Below, one piece after another: positions 1-7,463 of a stretch of DNA of 14,745 nt. The translations under genes were made by a program, and so were the position numbers. How positions within the stretch are numbered: the first letter of the stretch is position 1; the number at the start of each line of letters is the position of its first letter. The stretch is taken from the NCBI GenBank assembly GCA_029298735.1, contig JANSLP010000525.1, positions 1-14,745 on the forward strand, given 5' to 3'. The notes beneath the pieces are model-generated. The model was not told the DNA's origin and searched no databases. It saw only the letters and a program-made list of their open reading frames with translations. Origin of the DNA: Ophiostoma sp. CBS 140.51 (Eukaryota; Ascomycota; Sordariomycetes; Ophiostomatales; Ophiostomataceae).

Positions 1-595
1 GGGCCATGTATTCTTTTGTACCTGTGGATCACGTACAGGGGTTGTGACCAATCACGAGATGCAGCTGAAAAAAGTCATATTTTCGTCCCTAAGGAGATAG
101 TTATGCCTGCGTTGCACTGGAATCCAGGAATCCGGCACGGTCGCAGATACACCCACGCACGTACGCCCGCACCCGCGGAAGGACTTCCACGCATCCGTGG
201 CCTTGCGCCCTGTTCAAACAGCTTAAAACGTGTACTCGCAGTATTTGCAGTACCGAAAAAAGAACGGAAACGAAACATTCCATACGACGTCTTGTGACGG
301 TTGAAGAAAAAATCCGTCAGATAAGATTATGTGCGTCGTAGTTACATCGGCCACGCCCAGTGGCTGGAATCACTCAAGTCGATCCAGCGAGGCGGCCTCC
401 CCTGTCGATTTTGTCGATTTCCCTTTCAAGGCCCCAACTCACATCACCAAAAGAAAAAGTTCCCAAGGACGTGGCTTGACAGTTTGACGTTTCCCCCGAC
501 AAGCCCCATTCGCGGTTTCGGTCGTTCCTGACGCCGTTGTCTGCCGTTGCCTGCCCGTTCCTGTTTCTGCACCCCGACTCCAAACCTCTTCAACG

Positions 596-624
596 GTCAA
601 ACGGCTTAACGGCTACCGTTTGAC
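596..624. repeat. 9-bp inverted repeat with 11-nt spacer
   Basis: GTCAAACGG at 596-604 and its exact reverse complement CCGTTTGAC at 616-624 flank an 11-base spacer. The symmetry is exact over 9 bp. This is the size and form of an operator for a dimeric transcription factor, or a small stem-loop if transcribed. No gene start lies within 1 kb on either side, so a regulatory role is unproven. Confidence 0.5.
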
Positions 625-1526
625 AAAACACGAAATGTAAATCAAGCATTAGTTGTGTCTTGGACCTTGTGGACTTCCCCGCAACAATCGCCACAGACCG
701 CACTTACATGACCACTGACAACGGGCGCCCGAAGCCACCGAAGCCACCGAACTCGTCAGAAGGACCTTAGACTCCCAAAGTGCAGCTCACTTTCTAGAAC
801 GTCCAAAAATGATTACACAACCTGTGGCGCGTCCCCCTACCCAAATGGGTAATACGGTCCACTAACAGCGAAAATGAAGCACAGACAGAAAAATAACCGC
901 GATTGTGAGGCGGCGCACATAGTTTCCCAACACGGAGAGCTTGGGCTGCCGTGACGGGCAACTTTTCACGATCAATGCGTGCTTGGTAGATCTTTTTAAT
1001 TATCTTTCTCTCTGCTTCTGTCAGAGCAATCCCCTTTTTTGGCCACCGTTTGGCCACGATGCAGGGCACTTTTTGTGCTTGTTGCCCGAATCCGGTCTCT
1101 CCTCTCTTCTTCTGTCGCCTTTCTTCAAAACTGCCTTCTCTCACCCATATTGACTCATCATTGTAGACAGCCGTACCGCATTCTTTTGGAGAGTATCGTA
1201 TCGTATATCGTCAGAGGATCGTCATCTCCATATCGGTATTTGAGTTTTTGATTTTTTGCCTCCCCTGAACTGTCTATTGTCCGCCGATTCCGCAAATGCG
1301 ATGCTCGGCAAAAGTAACCATGACGAAAGAGACACGGGCAACGGCTCACCTAGATCACGTCGTTACAAATTCCTAAATAGGTAGAAAGCCGGCTGACAGG
1401 GTCCCCAACGGAGAAATCTTGTCGAAATTTTTGAGGAACATCAGATATTAGACATCAGACAGAACTAAGAAGACAGAAAGCCAAGAAATTAGGAGTTAAG
1501 AGGACATACGATGGGATGCTCTCTCT

Positions 1527-1577
1527 CTACGACCTACGACCGGCGTTGTAAACGCCGTTATGTACGGGTGACCCCGT
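1527..1577. repeat. Tandem heptamer followed by two adjacent hairpins
   Basis: CTACGAC occurs twice in tandem (1527-1533 and 1534-1540). It is followed at once by a 7-bp stem with a 3-base loop (CGGCGTT at 1541-1547, AACGCCG at 1551-1557). A second stem of 5 bp with a 4-base loop follows (ACGGG at 1564-1568, CCCGT at 1573-1577). The stems are exact. No RNA family is recognised and no gene adjoins them. Confidence 0.4.
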
Positions 1578-2285
1578 TGCGCGTCATCGTCAGCACAAGA
1601 AAGCCGTGAGTGGTGAGAGTTGACAAACGTCGAGGGAGAGAAAGAGACGGCGGAAATCCGCACTCGTCTTTTCTTTCAGCCCACACACCCGCAGCCTGCC
1701 GTTTCCCCTTGTACCTGCGCTTGGCTTTGCCGCCACTGCGTTCTTACGCCCCTCCCACAGTCTCCTGTACGATCACCACCGTTTTTCTGTAAGGAAACTA
1801 GAGTTCGCTCACCTACCTTTTTGTGTAAGATCCAAGATCGGCTCCAATTGGTCCATACACGCGGCCGTTGCATCTTCTCACACTCACTCCTTTGACACGC
1901 CCTTCTTGACTCTTTTCTCTCGTGCTCACCGTTATTCTAGAGCATGGACCAAGACCCAAACCACACACCCCTCTTCCACGTACCTGGGAAGAAGGCCAAG
2001 GAGTGAGTGAGTAGGTGAGATTTCGGTATTTCTTTTTCTCTCTTACCTTTTTCTTTAACTTGCTTTTTTCTGTTCTTTCTTTTCTTCCATCCACATTCGT
2101 ACTTGTCAACTCCTTCCTCCTACATCCTCTTTTTTGACGTCTTCCTCTTTAGCAACACCTGGCATTGCCTCGCAAATTCTCATTTACTACCCCTGCATTT
2201 CCCTGAGCCCTGTCTAAAGAAAGCGTCACCCTCGAGCCAAAAAAAATAAGAATTGCTTTGGACAGAAGCATAACGGTCTGGACTT

Positions 2286-3001
2286 TTGAGCGTTCTCGGC
2301 ATTTTCAGCCCTTTCCCTCTTACTCTCTTACCTCTTACACTCTTATCCCTCCCTTTTTTCTTATCCTGCCGTGAGCATGATCACGACGTCAACGCCCCTC
2401 CCCCGACAGTGCCCCTCCAAGTCATCAAGACGTCAGTCTTCTTCTTTCTTCCCCGTCATCTTACAATAGACATCGCCAGTCCACAACATATAACAATGGC
2501 CGGGTCGTCCTCTCCCATCCTCGGGCTGGTGTTTGACAATTGTCAATACGCTTTCCGCTTCCTCACACAGTCCATCGCTTCTTCCTTTGCTTCTGTTCGC
2601 TCCTTCTGTTCCTTTTTTGTTCTTGCCGTCTTCCATTCTCTCAACTTCTTCTAGACTTCAGTTACACATTCTTCTATTCTTCCTCTCTTCTTTGCCATCG
2701 TTCTTGCCATTCCTACAGCCTGGCCTTTCTTTCTCGCCTTCTCCCTCACTTGCTCTTGATTCAATTGTGGCTTTTCTTGTTGCATCATAATCATTTCCTT
2801 CAACCTCTGCGTCATATCCCATTCACGTGTTATTGCTTTACAACTCGATCCCATCCGAACGTGACAAGTCAAGATATCCCAGAGCACGTCAGTATACGAT
2901 CTACGACAAGGATTTACGATCCACCCGAGCACCTTGACGATCCTCGATCCTGTTCACCTCGACATTTACGCACATCACACACCTGCCATCCAATCTCTAC
3001 G
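2286..3001 (+). promoter_or_regulatory. Pyrimidine-rich promoter/leader region upstream of the 3002 gene
   Basis: The plus strand is dominated by C and T runs (for example 2286-2360 and 2575-2760), as is common in promoters and 5' leaders of well-expressed ascomycete genes. It includes an exact 14-bp palindrome TTGACAATTGTCAA at 2533-2546. It also has a CACGTG E-box core at 2824-2829, about 175 bases before the start codon. Open frames here translate to Ser/Leu/Phe-rich low-complexity peptides, as expected from CT-rich DNA, and are not taken as genes. The transcription start cannot be placed from sequence alone. Confidence 0.45.
2533..2546. promoter_or_regulatory. 14-bp perfect palindrome TTGACAATTGTCAA
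   Basis: TTGAC and GTCAA half-sites face each other across AATT, an exact dyad of 14 bp. It lies 455 bases upstream of the start at 3002, inside the pyrimidine-rich region. Related arrangements of the same half-site occur at 7844-7857 and 8506-8516. A binding site for a dimeric regulator is an inference. Confidence 0.4.
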
Positions 3002-3654
3002 ATGTCTTCATCTCGGTCTAGCAGACCCAGCGGCTCTGGCAGCTCTGGCAGCTCTGGCAGCCGCAAGCCCAGAACGTCACATGTGAGCACCGATGCGAAT
3101 TGAATTCACCAGTGCATTCTTCATATTACTGACTCCCGCAGAAAACCTTGAAACAACTAATTGACTCCCTCACCACACACCGCGTGAACACCCTCACTGA
3201 ACTTCGTCGTATTGAACAAGTTGCGGCGGCCTGTGATAACGAAGCCGACGCCAGAGCCTTTCAGGAACCGATGACTTCTGCTTGGTTACACTATGTCAGC
3301 TCAAATCAATTTCTGACCGAACTCCGCGGCCTCACGCCCAACTATCCCTTCAGTACCGACCTGTTGGCCGACGCACAGCAGAGAGTCTTGACGGATCCTC
3401 TGAGCAACCGCAGCTGGAACATGGCCTGGCTTTGCTTGTCCAAGATCCGCGACGACAACCTGATTCCGCTGTACGCAGTCGCCGAGGCTAACAAGCCGGA
3501 GATGTGGGGAGGTGCTTACGATCAGGAGACGGGGCAGGCCTACCAGCCGCAGCCGGAGGAGTGCGCACAGCTTGCGTCGTACTTCGAATACGAATGGACG
3601 CAAGCCGTGACGACACTCCTCCGGCACTGGCCGACACCGCCGACATGGTATTGA
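3002..3654 (+). CDS. Two-exon gene for an uncharacterised 197-residue protein with Gly/Ser-rich N-terminus
   Basis: Exon 1 (3002-3082) encodes 27 residues and exon 2 (3142-3654) encodes 170, joined in phase 0 across a 59-base intron. The ATG at 3002 is the first in frame after the long CT-rich leader. The N-terminus (about residues 1-27) is rich in Ser, Gly, Arg and Lys and carries SGS repeats from a 9-bp tandem DNA repeat, so it is probably disordered. The rest looks like a compact, soluble, mostly helical domain with many Leu, Trp, Glu and Gln residues. It contains an LRRIEQ segment near residue 47, and the protein ends in PPTWY. I see no signal peptide, membrane segment, cysteine cluster or catalytic motif, and no family I recognise. 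Its stop lies 57 bases from the stop of the possible minus-strand gene at 3712-3981. The coding call is well supported by the splice signals, GC-rich third positions and length; the function is unknown. Confidence 0.75.
3083..3141 (+). other. Spliceosomal intron in the 3002-3654 gene
   Basis: The intron begins GTGAGC at 3083, has a TTACTGAC-type branch site at about 3126-3133, and ends CAG at 3139-3141. At 59 bases it is typical of filamentous fungi. Without splicing, exon 1 runs into an in-frame TGA at 3101-3103. Removal joins the frames in phase 0. Confidence 0.8.
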
Positions 3655-3711
3655 GACAGGCGAGAAAAGGAGAGAAAGAATGAGGGCGGGAGGGAGGCAG
3701 ACGACGGAAGA

Positions 3712-3981
3712 CTAGGTGAGCGGCGTGGTCTTCCAAGCCGATTCCCGGGCCGCCTTCTCGAGAGTTGTGATCAAAGCAACCATCACATCGTCCTGTGTCG
3801 CCATCCTGATCGTCGTGGTCATCTTAGTGGTCACCTTGCTGATGACCTCGAGTATAAGCGAGTCCATAGTTTCTGTTTCCTCGAGAAACGTGGTGTAAGT
3901 AAGAACGGACACGGGCGTGAAGGGTGGCGTGGCCGGGGTTATGTCGGCCTGGGGTGTTGTGTGTTGGTCGGAGTTGTCCAT
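3712..3981 (-). CDS. Possible small gene, 89-residue Thr/Pro-rich protein
   Basis: This frame starts at 3981 and stops at 3712, reading away from the T-rich block and toward the 3' end of the 3002-3654 gene. The peptide has a Thr/Pro-rich, probably disordered N-terminal third. The middle and C-terminal part alternates hydrophobic and charged residues in a helix- or coiled-coil-like pattern (for example LILEVISKVTTKM near residue 41 and VMVALITTLEKAARE near residue 66). Third codon positions are mostly G or C, like the confident genes, which is the main support. No family is recognised. The peptide could be a last exon: on the minus strand a CTGAC-like element and AG dinucleotides lie just upstream of the ATG, so a 5' exon in 3990-4200 is possible. 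A chance open frame is the alternative. Confidence 0.4.
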   Translation of the reverse strand: MDNSDQHTTPQADITPATPPFTPVSVLTYTTFLEETETMDSLILEVISKVTTKMTTTIRMATQDDVMVALITTLEKAARESAWKTTPLT

Positions 3982-4655
3982 ATTCTCGTCTGTTACTCTG
4001 TGTCAGCGTGGTTCTTTTGGTTTGAAGTTGAATTGCATAACGAGGCATGGGATGGAGTTGTGTTGTTCAGCGTGGCGCTTTTTGGTATGGGCATTGTTGT
4101 CTTTATGTTTTGGGACTTGTATTGGCCTCTTTTGTTGTTTTCGTGTTTTCCCCTTACCTTCTCGTGTTTGCTATTTGTGTTGTTTTTGTTTCTTTGGCAT
4201 TGTCAGCATTGGATAGACTTTGAACTGGGTGCATTGATGCATTCGAGTACATCTAGTACAGACAGACGTGGTGGGCTGGACCTACCGTGAATAGATGGTA
4301 CCAACGTCTTGGATCGAGAGAGAAGTGCAAGATGGTGATGTGAATGGTGAATGTATGCAGAGGATGGAAAGGAAGCTTCGACATTGCTGCTCGAGGTCAG
4401 ATGCCAAATGGACCTTTTGTTAATGTTATTGTCCCGTTTGCATTTGTGTCTTGTTCGCTCCTTCCCTTTTCCTTTTCTTTTCTGTCGATGGCTCTTTCCT
4501 TTCTTGGTGGATTTTTGTACCTGCTTGCCTGCGCAGAATTTCTGATATTTTCCTGATAAGTATCTGCCCACCCCGCTCCTCCTTCCCAAAATTCTTTCCT
4601 CCTCTCTTCTCTTTCTTCTTCTCTTTTTTTCTTTTCTCTCTTCATTCACCTCGGA
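3982..4655. other. T-rich then CT-rich spacer, no supported gene
   Basis: Bases 3982-4230 are rich in T and G on the plus strand. They translate to a Phe/Leu/Trp/Cys-rich peptide that mimics a membrane protein, as T-rich DNA does in any frame. Bases 4430-4655 are strongly CT-rich; the opposite strand therefore reads as a Lys/Arg/Glu-rich pseudo-protein. The CT block ends immediately before the first fragment of the decayed family at 4660 and could be its old promoter/leader. The T-rich block could be the leader, on the other strand, of the possible gene at 3712-3981. Confidence 0.5.
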
Positions 4656-4811
4656 GATCACCGAACTTTATCTATGGCCACCTGGGGTCCGGAACCCACG
4701 GCATCTGGCTCGAGGGTGCAGAAGACTTCGCTGCCTCCAACTCATTATCCTGCCCTACTGCACCATCGGGTCATTTGTCGTGGTGCTGCCCCAGGTGGAT
4801 CACCTCAAAAT

Positions 4812-4919
4812 GTACGTCCCTCCTTCCACTGCCGACGTTGGCCCTTCATCCTCCTTCTTTCTTCCTCGTCCTTATCTTGTCAGCGTGTGGTGTCCCCTCA
4901 GCATCGTTGTCGCTGACAG
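4812..4919 (+). other. Possible intron in copy 1 of the decayed family
   Basis: A GTACGT donor at 4812 and a GCTGACAG acceptor ending at 4919 would define a 108-base intron. All three upstream frames are open, so phase does not decide the join. The CTGAC sits very close to the acceptor, and a TTGTCAG at 4877-4883 is an alternative. Confidence is modest. Confidence 0.3.
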
Positions 4920-5042
4920 GGCAAGGGCAAGGAAAATTATGGCTCCCTTTATCAACAGCCAATGTCGGTGGTGGCAGGGGGTGGGGTCAACAAAGATGTC
5001 CTTGAGCGCATCACGCACTCGATCCTCAATGGCTGGGGCGCG

Positions 5043-5120
5043 GACCATGGCTTTGGGTTCTGTAACGAGCACGGGTTCAAGCAACTCTTCGGTACAATCG
5101 CCATTAATATCGTCTGCTGG
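5043..5120 (+). repeat. Family block DHGFGFC, copy 1
   Basis: Twenty-six codons from GAC (5043) to TGG (5120) align without gaps to 5824-5901. Seventeen residues are identical and nine of those use a different synonymous codon, with every such change at the third base. The block opens DHGFGFC, contains FKQ and GTI, and ends in Trp. After it, a DAVVA..T segment (about 5144-5170, past a stop) matches the DATIA..T segment that follows copy 2. Confidence 0.7.
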
Positions 5121-5224
5121 CTGGAGCAAAACATCTCGCCTTAGGATGCCGTCGTCGCCCAGGACACAAAGGCGTATATACACCGAGGCAAACACTAGCC
5201 CATCTCGGCCTCAGCTCGATCGAA

Positions 5225-5410
5225 ACCAAAGACGACATGATTGATCGAGCTGAGAGGCGATGGAGCTCTATGCTCGGTTCTTTCTGGTCCAAGCAGAGAA
5301 AAAAAATGATTTCTCGAGGGCAATTTGTCTGCCTGGCCTCGGCCACGACCAAGGCCAGAATGGGACCACCTTTTTCATCTCGCTGGTGGCGCAAATACAA
5401 AACAGACAAG
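5225..5410 (+). pseudogene. Family fragment with TKDDMID block
   Basis: The peptide TKDDMID (starting near 5227) matches TKDELID at 6644 with mostly third-base differences, and both are followed by a Met-acidic element (AMEL here, GMDA there). Reading on in the frame of AMEL gives an uninterrupted stretch to about 5410 containing CLPGLGHDQG and TTFFISLVAQIQNRQ. It ends near a weak donor (GTCCGG at 5411 or GTTTGT at 5416) opposite a good TTGCAG acceptor at 5465-5470. The long opposing minus-strand frame over 5104-5631 is rejected in favour of this strand. Confidence 0.4.
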
Positions 5411-5579
5411 GTCCGGTTTGTGCTCTCCTCTATTTGTATCCATTTTAGTGTTCTCTCACATTTCTTGCAGTGGACCTCAGCATGTCCCGCCATGTCGTGT
5501 TGCGGTGATGACCCGAAAGACACGAGAACAATTTTATCCCTGGTTATCGCGACGCCTTCATGACGGTGCTGGAAAAGAA

Positions 5580-5655
5580 GTATGTTTGACTCTTTCCTTT
5601 CCCGTCTCTTCGTCTCTTCTTGTTGTGACATTCACTGACAATTTGTGTTCACAGG
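5580..5655 (+). other. Surviving intron in copy 2 of the decayed family
   Basis: The donor is GTATGT at 5580-5585, the branch site TTCACTGACA lies around 5630-5640, and the acceptor is TTCACAG ending at 5655. The length is 76 bases. Splicing joins the upstream peptide YRDAFMTVLEKK to the downstream peptide SPTAYVAWIWFQR in the same frame that continues, through one stop, into the DHGFGFC block at 5824. This strongly supports a former spliced gene on this strand. Confidence 0.6.
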
Positions 5656-5823
5656 TCACCAACGGCTTACGTGGCGTGGATCTGGTTTCAAAGAATAGCA
5701 GCCTGCTCCGACCTTATTGCATTGCCCATATCATGGGGATAAGCCCTCCTGGCGCAGAGTATAATGAGTCAGCGCCACCGCCAACGGATGGCGGTTGGTC
5801 TCCGACTCTCGATTCTCGGCCCT

Positions 5824-5901
5824 GACCACGGCTTTGGATTTTGCGATGTCCATGAATTCAAACAAGTCTATGGTACGATCACCATCGACATTGCCCGCTG
5901 G
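5824..5901 (+). repeat. Family block DHGFGFC, copy 2
   Basis: This is the partner of 5043-5120. It differs at nine residues and at nine silent third bases. It is followed by a short linker and FFGM (5933-5944), then by a one-base shift relative to the related FGMDA block at 6690. The reading frame of this block runs back upstream through the intron at 5580-5655. Confidence 0.7.
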
Positions 5902-6209
5902 CATCGCCGGCTGGCTCGAGTAGAGTTTTTCGGCATGGGACGCCACCATTGCCTTCTTGACCAGGCCACCGCAGTAGTGGTGGTTTCGAGCGAACTTTTG
6001 ATATGACGACTTTCTGCCTTTGAGGCCACCTTAACCGCGGCACGTGGTAACATTGACCTGATCGGACAGCTGCAGTTCCCTCTCACGATCTCTGGGAGTC
6101 TCTGGGATCGCTGCGCTGCTTTATCTCGCGGTCTGGTGTTGAGCGAACTTTCAATACGACGGCTGTCACAATCGCCCGTGGTGATGGCCCACCGCCTCAT
6201 CACTAGGTG

Positions 6210-6299
6210 CACGATGCCATGTCAGAATCAACTCGTCAGAAGGTCCCTGAGGAAGAGGAACGGATACGGATGGGCGGAGTCCACAACCAAGACTTCGAC
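6210..6299 (+). repeat. Family block DAMS..GG..DFD, copy 1
   Basis: Thirty codons align gaplessly with 6401-6490. Seventeen residues are shared and about twelve of those use different synonymous codons. The shared pattern is DAMSxST, then R, V, EE, IR, GG and a final DFD. A stop (TAG at 6204-6206) lies just upstream in frame. The frame then runs through the next ERTF element in a different register. Confidence 0.65.
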
Positions 6300-6400
6300 A
6301 TATGGGGGTTGTCGAGCGAACTTTCAATAAGACGCCGTCTCGACGTCTTTTACAATAGCCCACGGGGGTCAGTGACAACCATCCGGCTGACCATGAGGTC

Positions 6401-6537
6401 TACGACGCAATGTCGGCGTCAACCAGGCGGAATGTGCTTTCTGAAGAGCAATGGATTCGACTGGGCGGATTCTCCGGCCCAGACTTTGATGTCGCGACGG
6501 TTTTCAACTACGCAATTCCTGTCGTGGCTTTCTACTA
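6401..6537 (+). repeat. Family block DAMS..GG..DFD, copy 2, with the apparent C-terminus
   Basis: This copy keeps a longer frame than its partner. After DFD at 6482-6490 it continues as VATVFNYAIPVVAFY and stops at TAG (6535-6537). A similar ending, NVPVFYYG followed by TAG, occurs at about 6808-6834 after the last ERTF element, which suggests this is the true C-terminus of the family. An in-frame stop near 6351 breaks the upstream link to the ERTF element at 6314. Confidence 0.6.
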
Positions 6538-6575
6538 GGTCTTGTTATGATCATGGTCACATTTTCATCTTGATC

Positions 6576-6600
6576 TGGATCACAGTGTTTTTGTGATCCA
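6576..6600. repeat. 9-bp inverted repeat with 7-base loop
   Basis: TGGATCACA (6576-6584) and TGTGATCCA (6592-6600) are exact reverse complements around a T-rich 7-base loop. The hairpin lies about 40 bases after the TAG at 6535-6537 that ends one family copy, so it could be a 3' processing or stop structure, or a scar between units. Function is inferred only from position. Confidence 0.45.
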
Positions 6601-6840
6601 TTTTATACATAAGCGCGGCAGGGTGACCATTTCTGAGCCCAATGACATGACTGACACTAAAGACGAGTTGATCGACCCCAAGTTGTTCGGCATGGACGCC
6701 GTGATGTCTGATGAATGTCAACAGCGTTACTGGACAGAAATGTGGCGGTTTTGAACGAACTTTCAATATGGGGCAATGCCCCTGCCCAATACTATAGGCA
6801 GACCGGCAATGTTCCTGTTTTCTACTATGGCTAGGATAGT

Positions 6841-7463
6841 ATTAAGCCGTCTTTGTGAGAGAGAGTCCTGACATCAAGAGAATTTTTGCCAGGTTTCTCA
6901 TATGTTCAATTGAGAAAGGATGTTTGCTGGGAGCAGGAAGTAATAGGAAGTAACAGGAAGTTGAGGATTTATCGGTATATCGGATACCATTTTTTTTTGT
7001 ATCTACACGATTTTTTTTTGGTTATCCATAGATCAGTACACAATGACAAAAAAATTACAAAACATGAAACTTTTGAGTTTCCCTGCCGTGATAGATGCAT
7101 TAAGCGGGAGATGGCTATCAATGTCGTTGGCGCTTCGTGATGGCCGTGGTCTGCCTGTGAAGAGCGTCTCTTTGGTGTAGACAAACAATCGCCGCGGAGA
7201 ATAAATCCAGCTTTGTTCGGACCAGAAGTAGAGAGATATACCATGCATCCATGCTCGCCAATATGTTCCGGAAGTATTTTGGTCTACCGAGAAACATACC
7301 GTCCTTGATTGCCGTCCTTCAGGTCTCCCATAGTCCAATTGCTTGCCTCTTCCTTCCTTCCTGCAAGACCTCTCGCTGTTTCAGAGGGCTCAACTGTACA
7401 GGCTCAACCTGCATCATTATTAATCAGGCTCCAGGTCTCGCGACATATTGACTATTGAGGTAA
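6841..7463. other. AT-richer spacer without a supported gene
   Basis: No gene is supported. The stretch contains a 3 x 10-bp tandem repeat (6934-6963) and two long T-runs separated by about 15 bases near 6990-7019. The short open frames have AT-rich codon use unlike the confident genes, and no domain is recognised. Confidence 0.45.
6934..6963 (+). repeat. Three tandem 10-bp repeats
   Basis: CAGGAAGTAA, TAGGAAGTAA and CAGGAAGTTG follow one another with no gap. The period is one helical turn, not a codon multiple. This is consistent with a phased protein-binding array or simple slippage. Confidence 0.5.

Larger units (their letters stand above)
1..2285. other. Intergenic stretch with no supported gene
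   Basis: I see no convincing gene here. Open frames on both strands are short, lack fungal codon bias and show no recognisable domain. The best of them is a minus-strand frame at 794-1144 with a lysine/arginine-rich helical middle, treated under rejected items. The stretch holds several compact DNA symmetries: paired TTGAC sites at 476-488, an inverted repeat at 596-624, a double GAAGCCACC near 727-748, and two adjacent small hairpins at 1541-1577. From about 1650 the plus strand becomes increasingly pyrimidine-rich. It may contain distal promoter sequence for the gene at 3002, or the remote 3' side of a gene outside the window. Confidence 0.5.
5982..6772 (+). repeat. Four dispersed copies of a GAGCGAACTTT-centred element
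   Basis: Near-identical cores of about 20 bases occur at 5988-5998, 6141-6151, 6314-6324 and 6753-6763 (the last with GAAC in place of GAGC). Each core is followed by YRATA. Read in one frame they encode G(F/V)ERTF(N/D), with differences falling partly at silent positions (GAG/GAA, TTC/TTT). Spacings are 153, 173 and 439 bases. A weaker match, CCGAACTTTATCTATGG, starts the whole cluster at about 4661. The element marks successive units of the decayed family. Confidence 0.6.
4660..6840 (+). pseudogene. Cluster of decayed copies of one unrecognised protein family
   Basis: No single frame spans this region, but related peptide blocks recur on the plus strand. The fullest order, in copy 2 (5657-6010), is an aromatic segment (AYVAWIWFQR), then a DHGFGFC..FKQ..GTI block, a (F)FGMDA block and a GFERTF block. 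Copy 1 (about 4660-5200) has the DHGFGFC block and a DAVVA block. Further copies carry DAMS..TR..EE..IR.GG..DFD blocks (6210-6299 and 6401-6490) and a TKDELID..FGMDA block (6644-6750). Frames are broken by stops (for example TAA in copy 2 after the ISWG motif) and by single-base shifts. At least one good intron survives (5580-5655). Aligned copies differ mostly at silent third bases, so they diverged while still translated. I do not recognise the family. Base composition does not suggest strong repeat-induced point mutation. A still-functional gene with many unpredicted introns is a less likely alternative. Confidence 0.55.

Noticed and set aside
794..1144. Minus-strand frame of 116 residues with a Lys/Arg-rich helical middle
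   Set aside because: No domain, no clear splice context and mixed codon bias. Kept as intergenic, though a transposon remnant is possible.
2540..3103. Plus-strand frame extending upstream of the 3002 start
   Set aside because: The peptide before 3002 is Ser/Leu/Phe/His low complexity from CT-rich DNA. The Gly/Ser N-terminus and short leader favour 3002.
3961..4290. Plus-strand frame resembling a membrane protein
   Set aside because: Its Phe/Leu/Trp content follows from T-rich DNA; neighbouring frames look equally hydrophobic.
4203..4661. Minus-strand Lys/Arg/Glu-rich frame of 152 residues
   Set aside because: It is the complement of a CT-rich tract and has charge runs typical of purine-rich non-coding DNA.
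5104..5631. Minus-strand frame of 175 residues
   Set aside because: Plus-strand splice signals and the third-base pattern of the aligned copies support coding on the other strand. No domain is seen in this frame.
4940..5910. EF-hand-like or repeat-like DGD motifs on the minus strand opposite the DHGFGFC blocks
   Set aside because: Silent differences between the copies fall at third positions of the plus-strand frame, not the minus-strand frame.
5933..5965. P450-like haem motif FFGMGRHHCLL in copy 2
   Set aside because: The Gly after Cys-x is missing, no other P450 motif is present, and the related copy at 6690 reads FGMDA. The match arises from a one-base shift.
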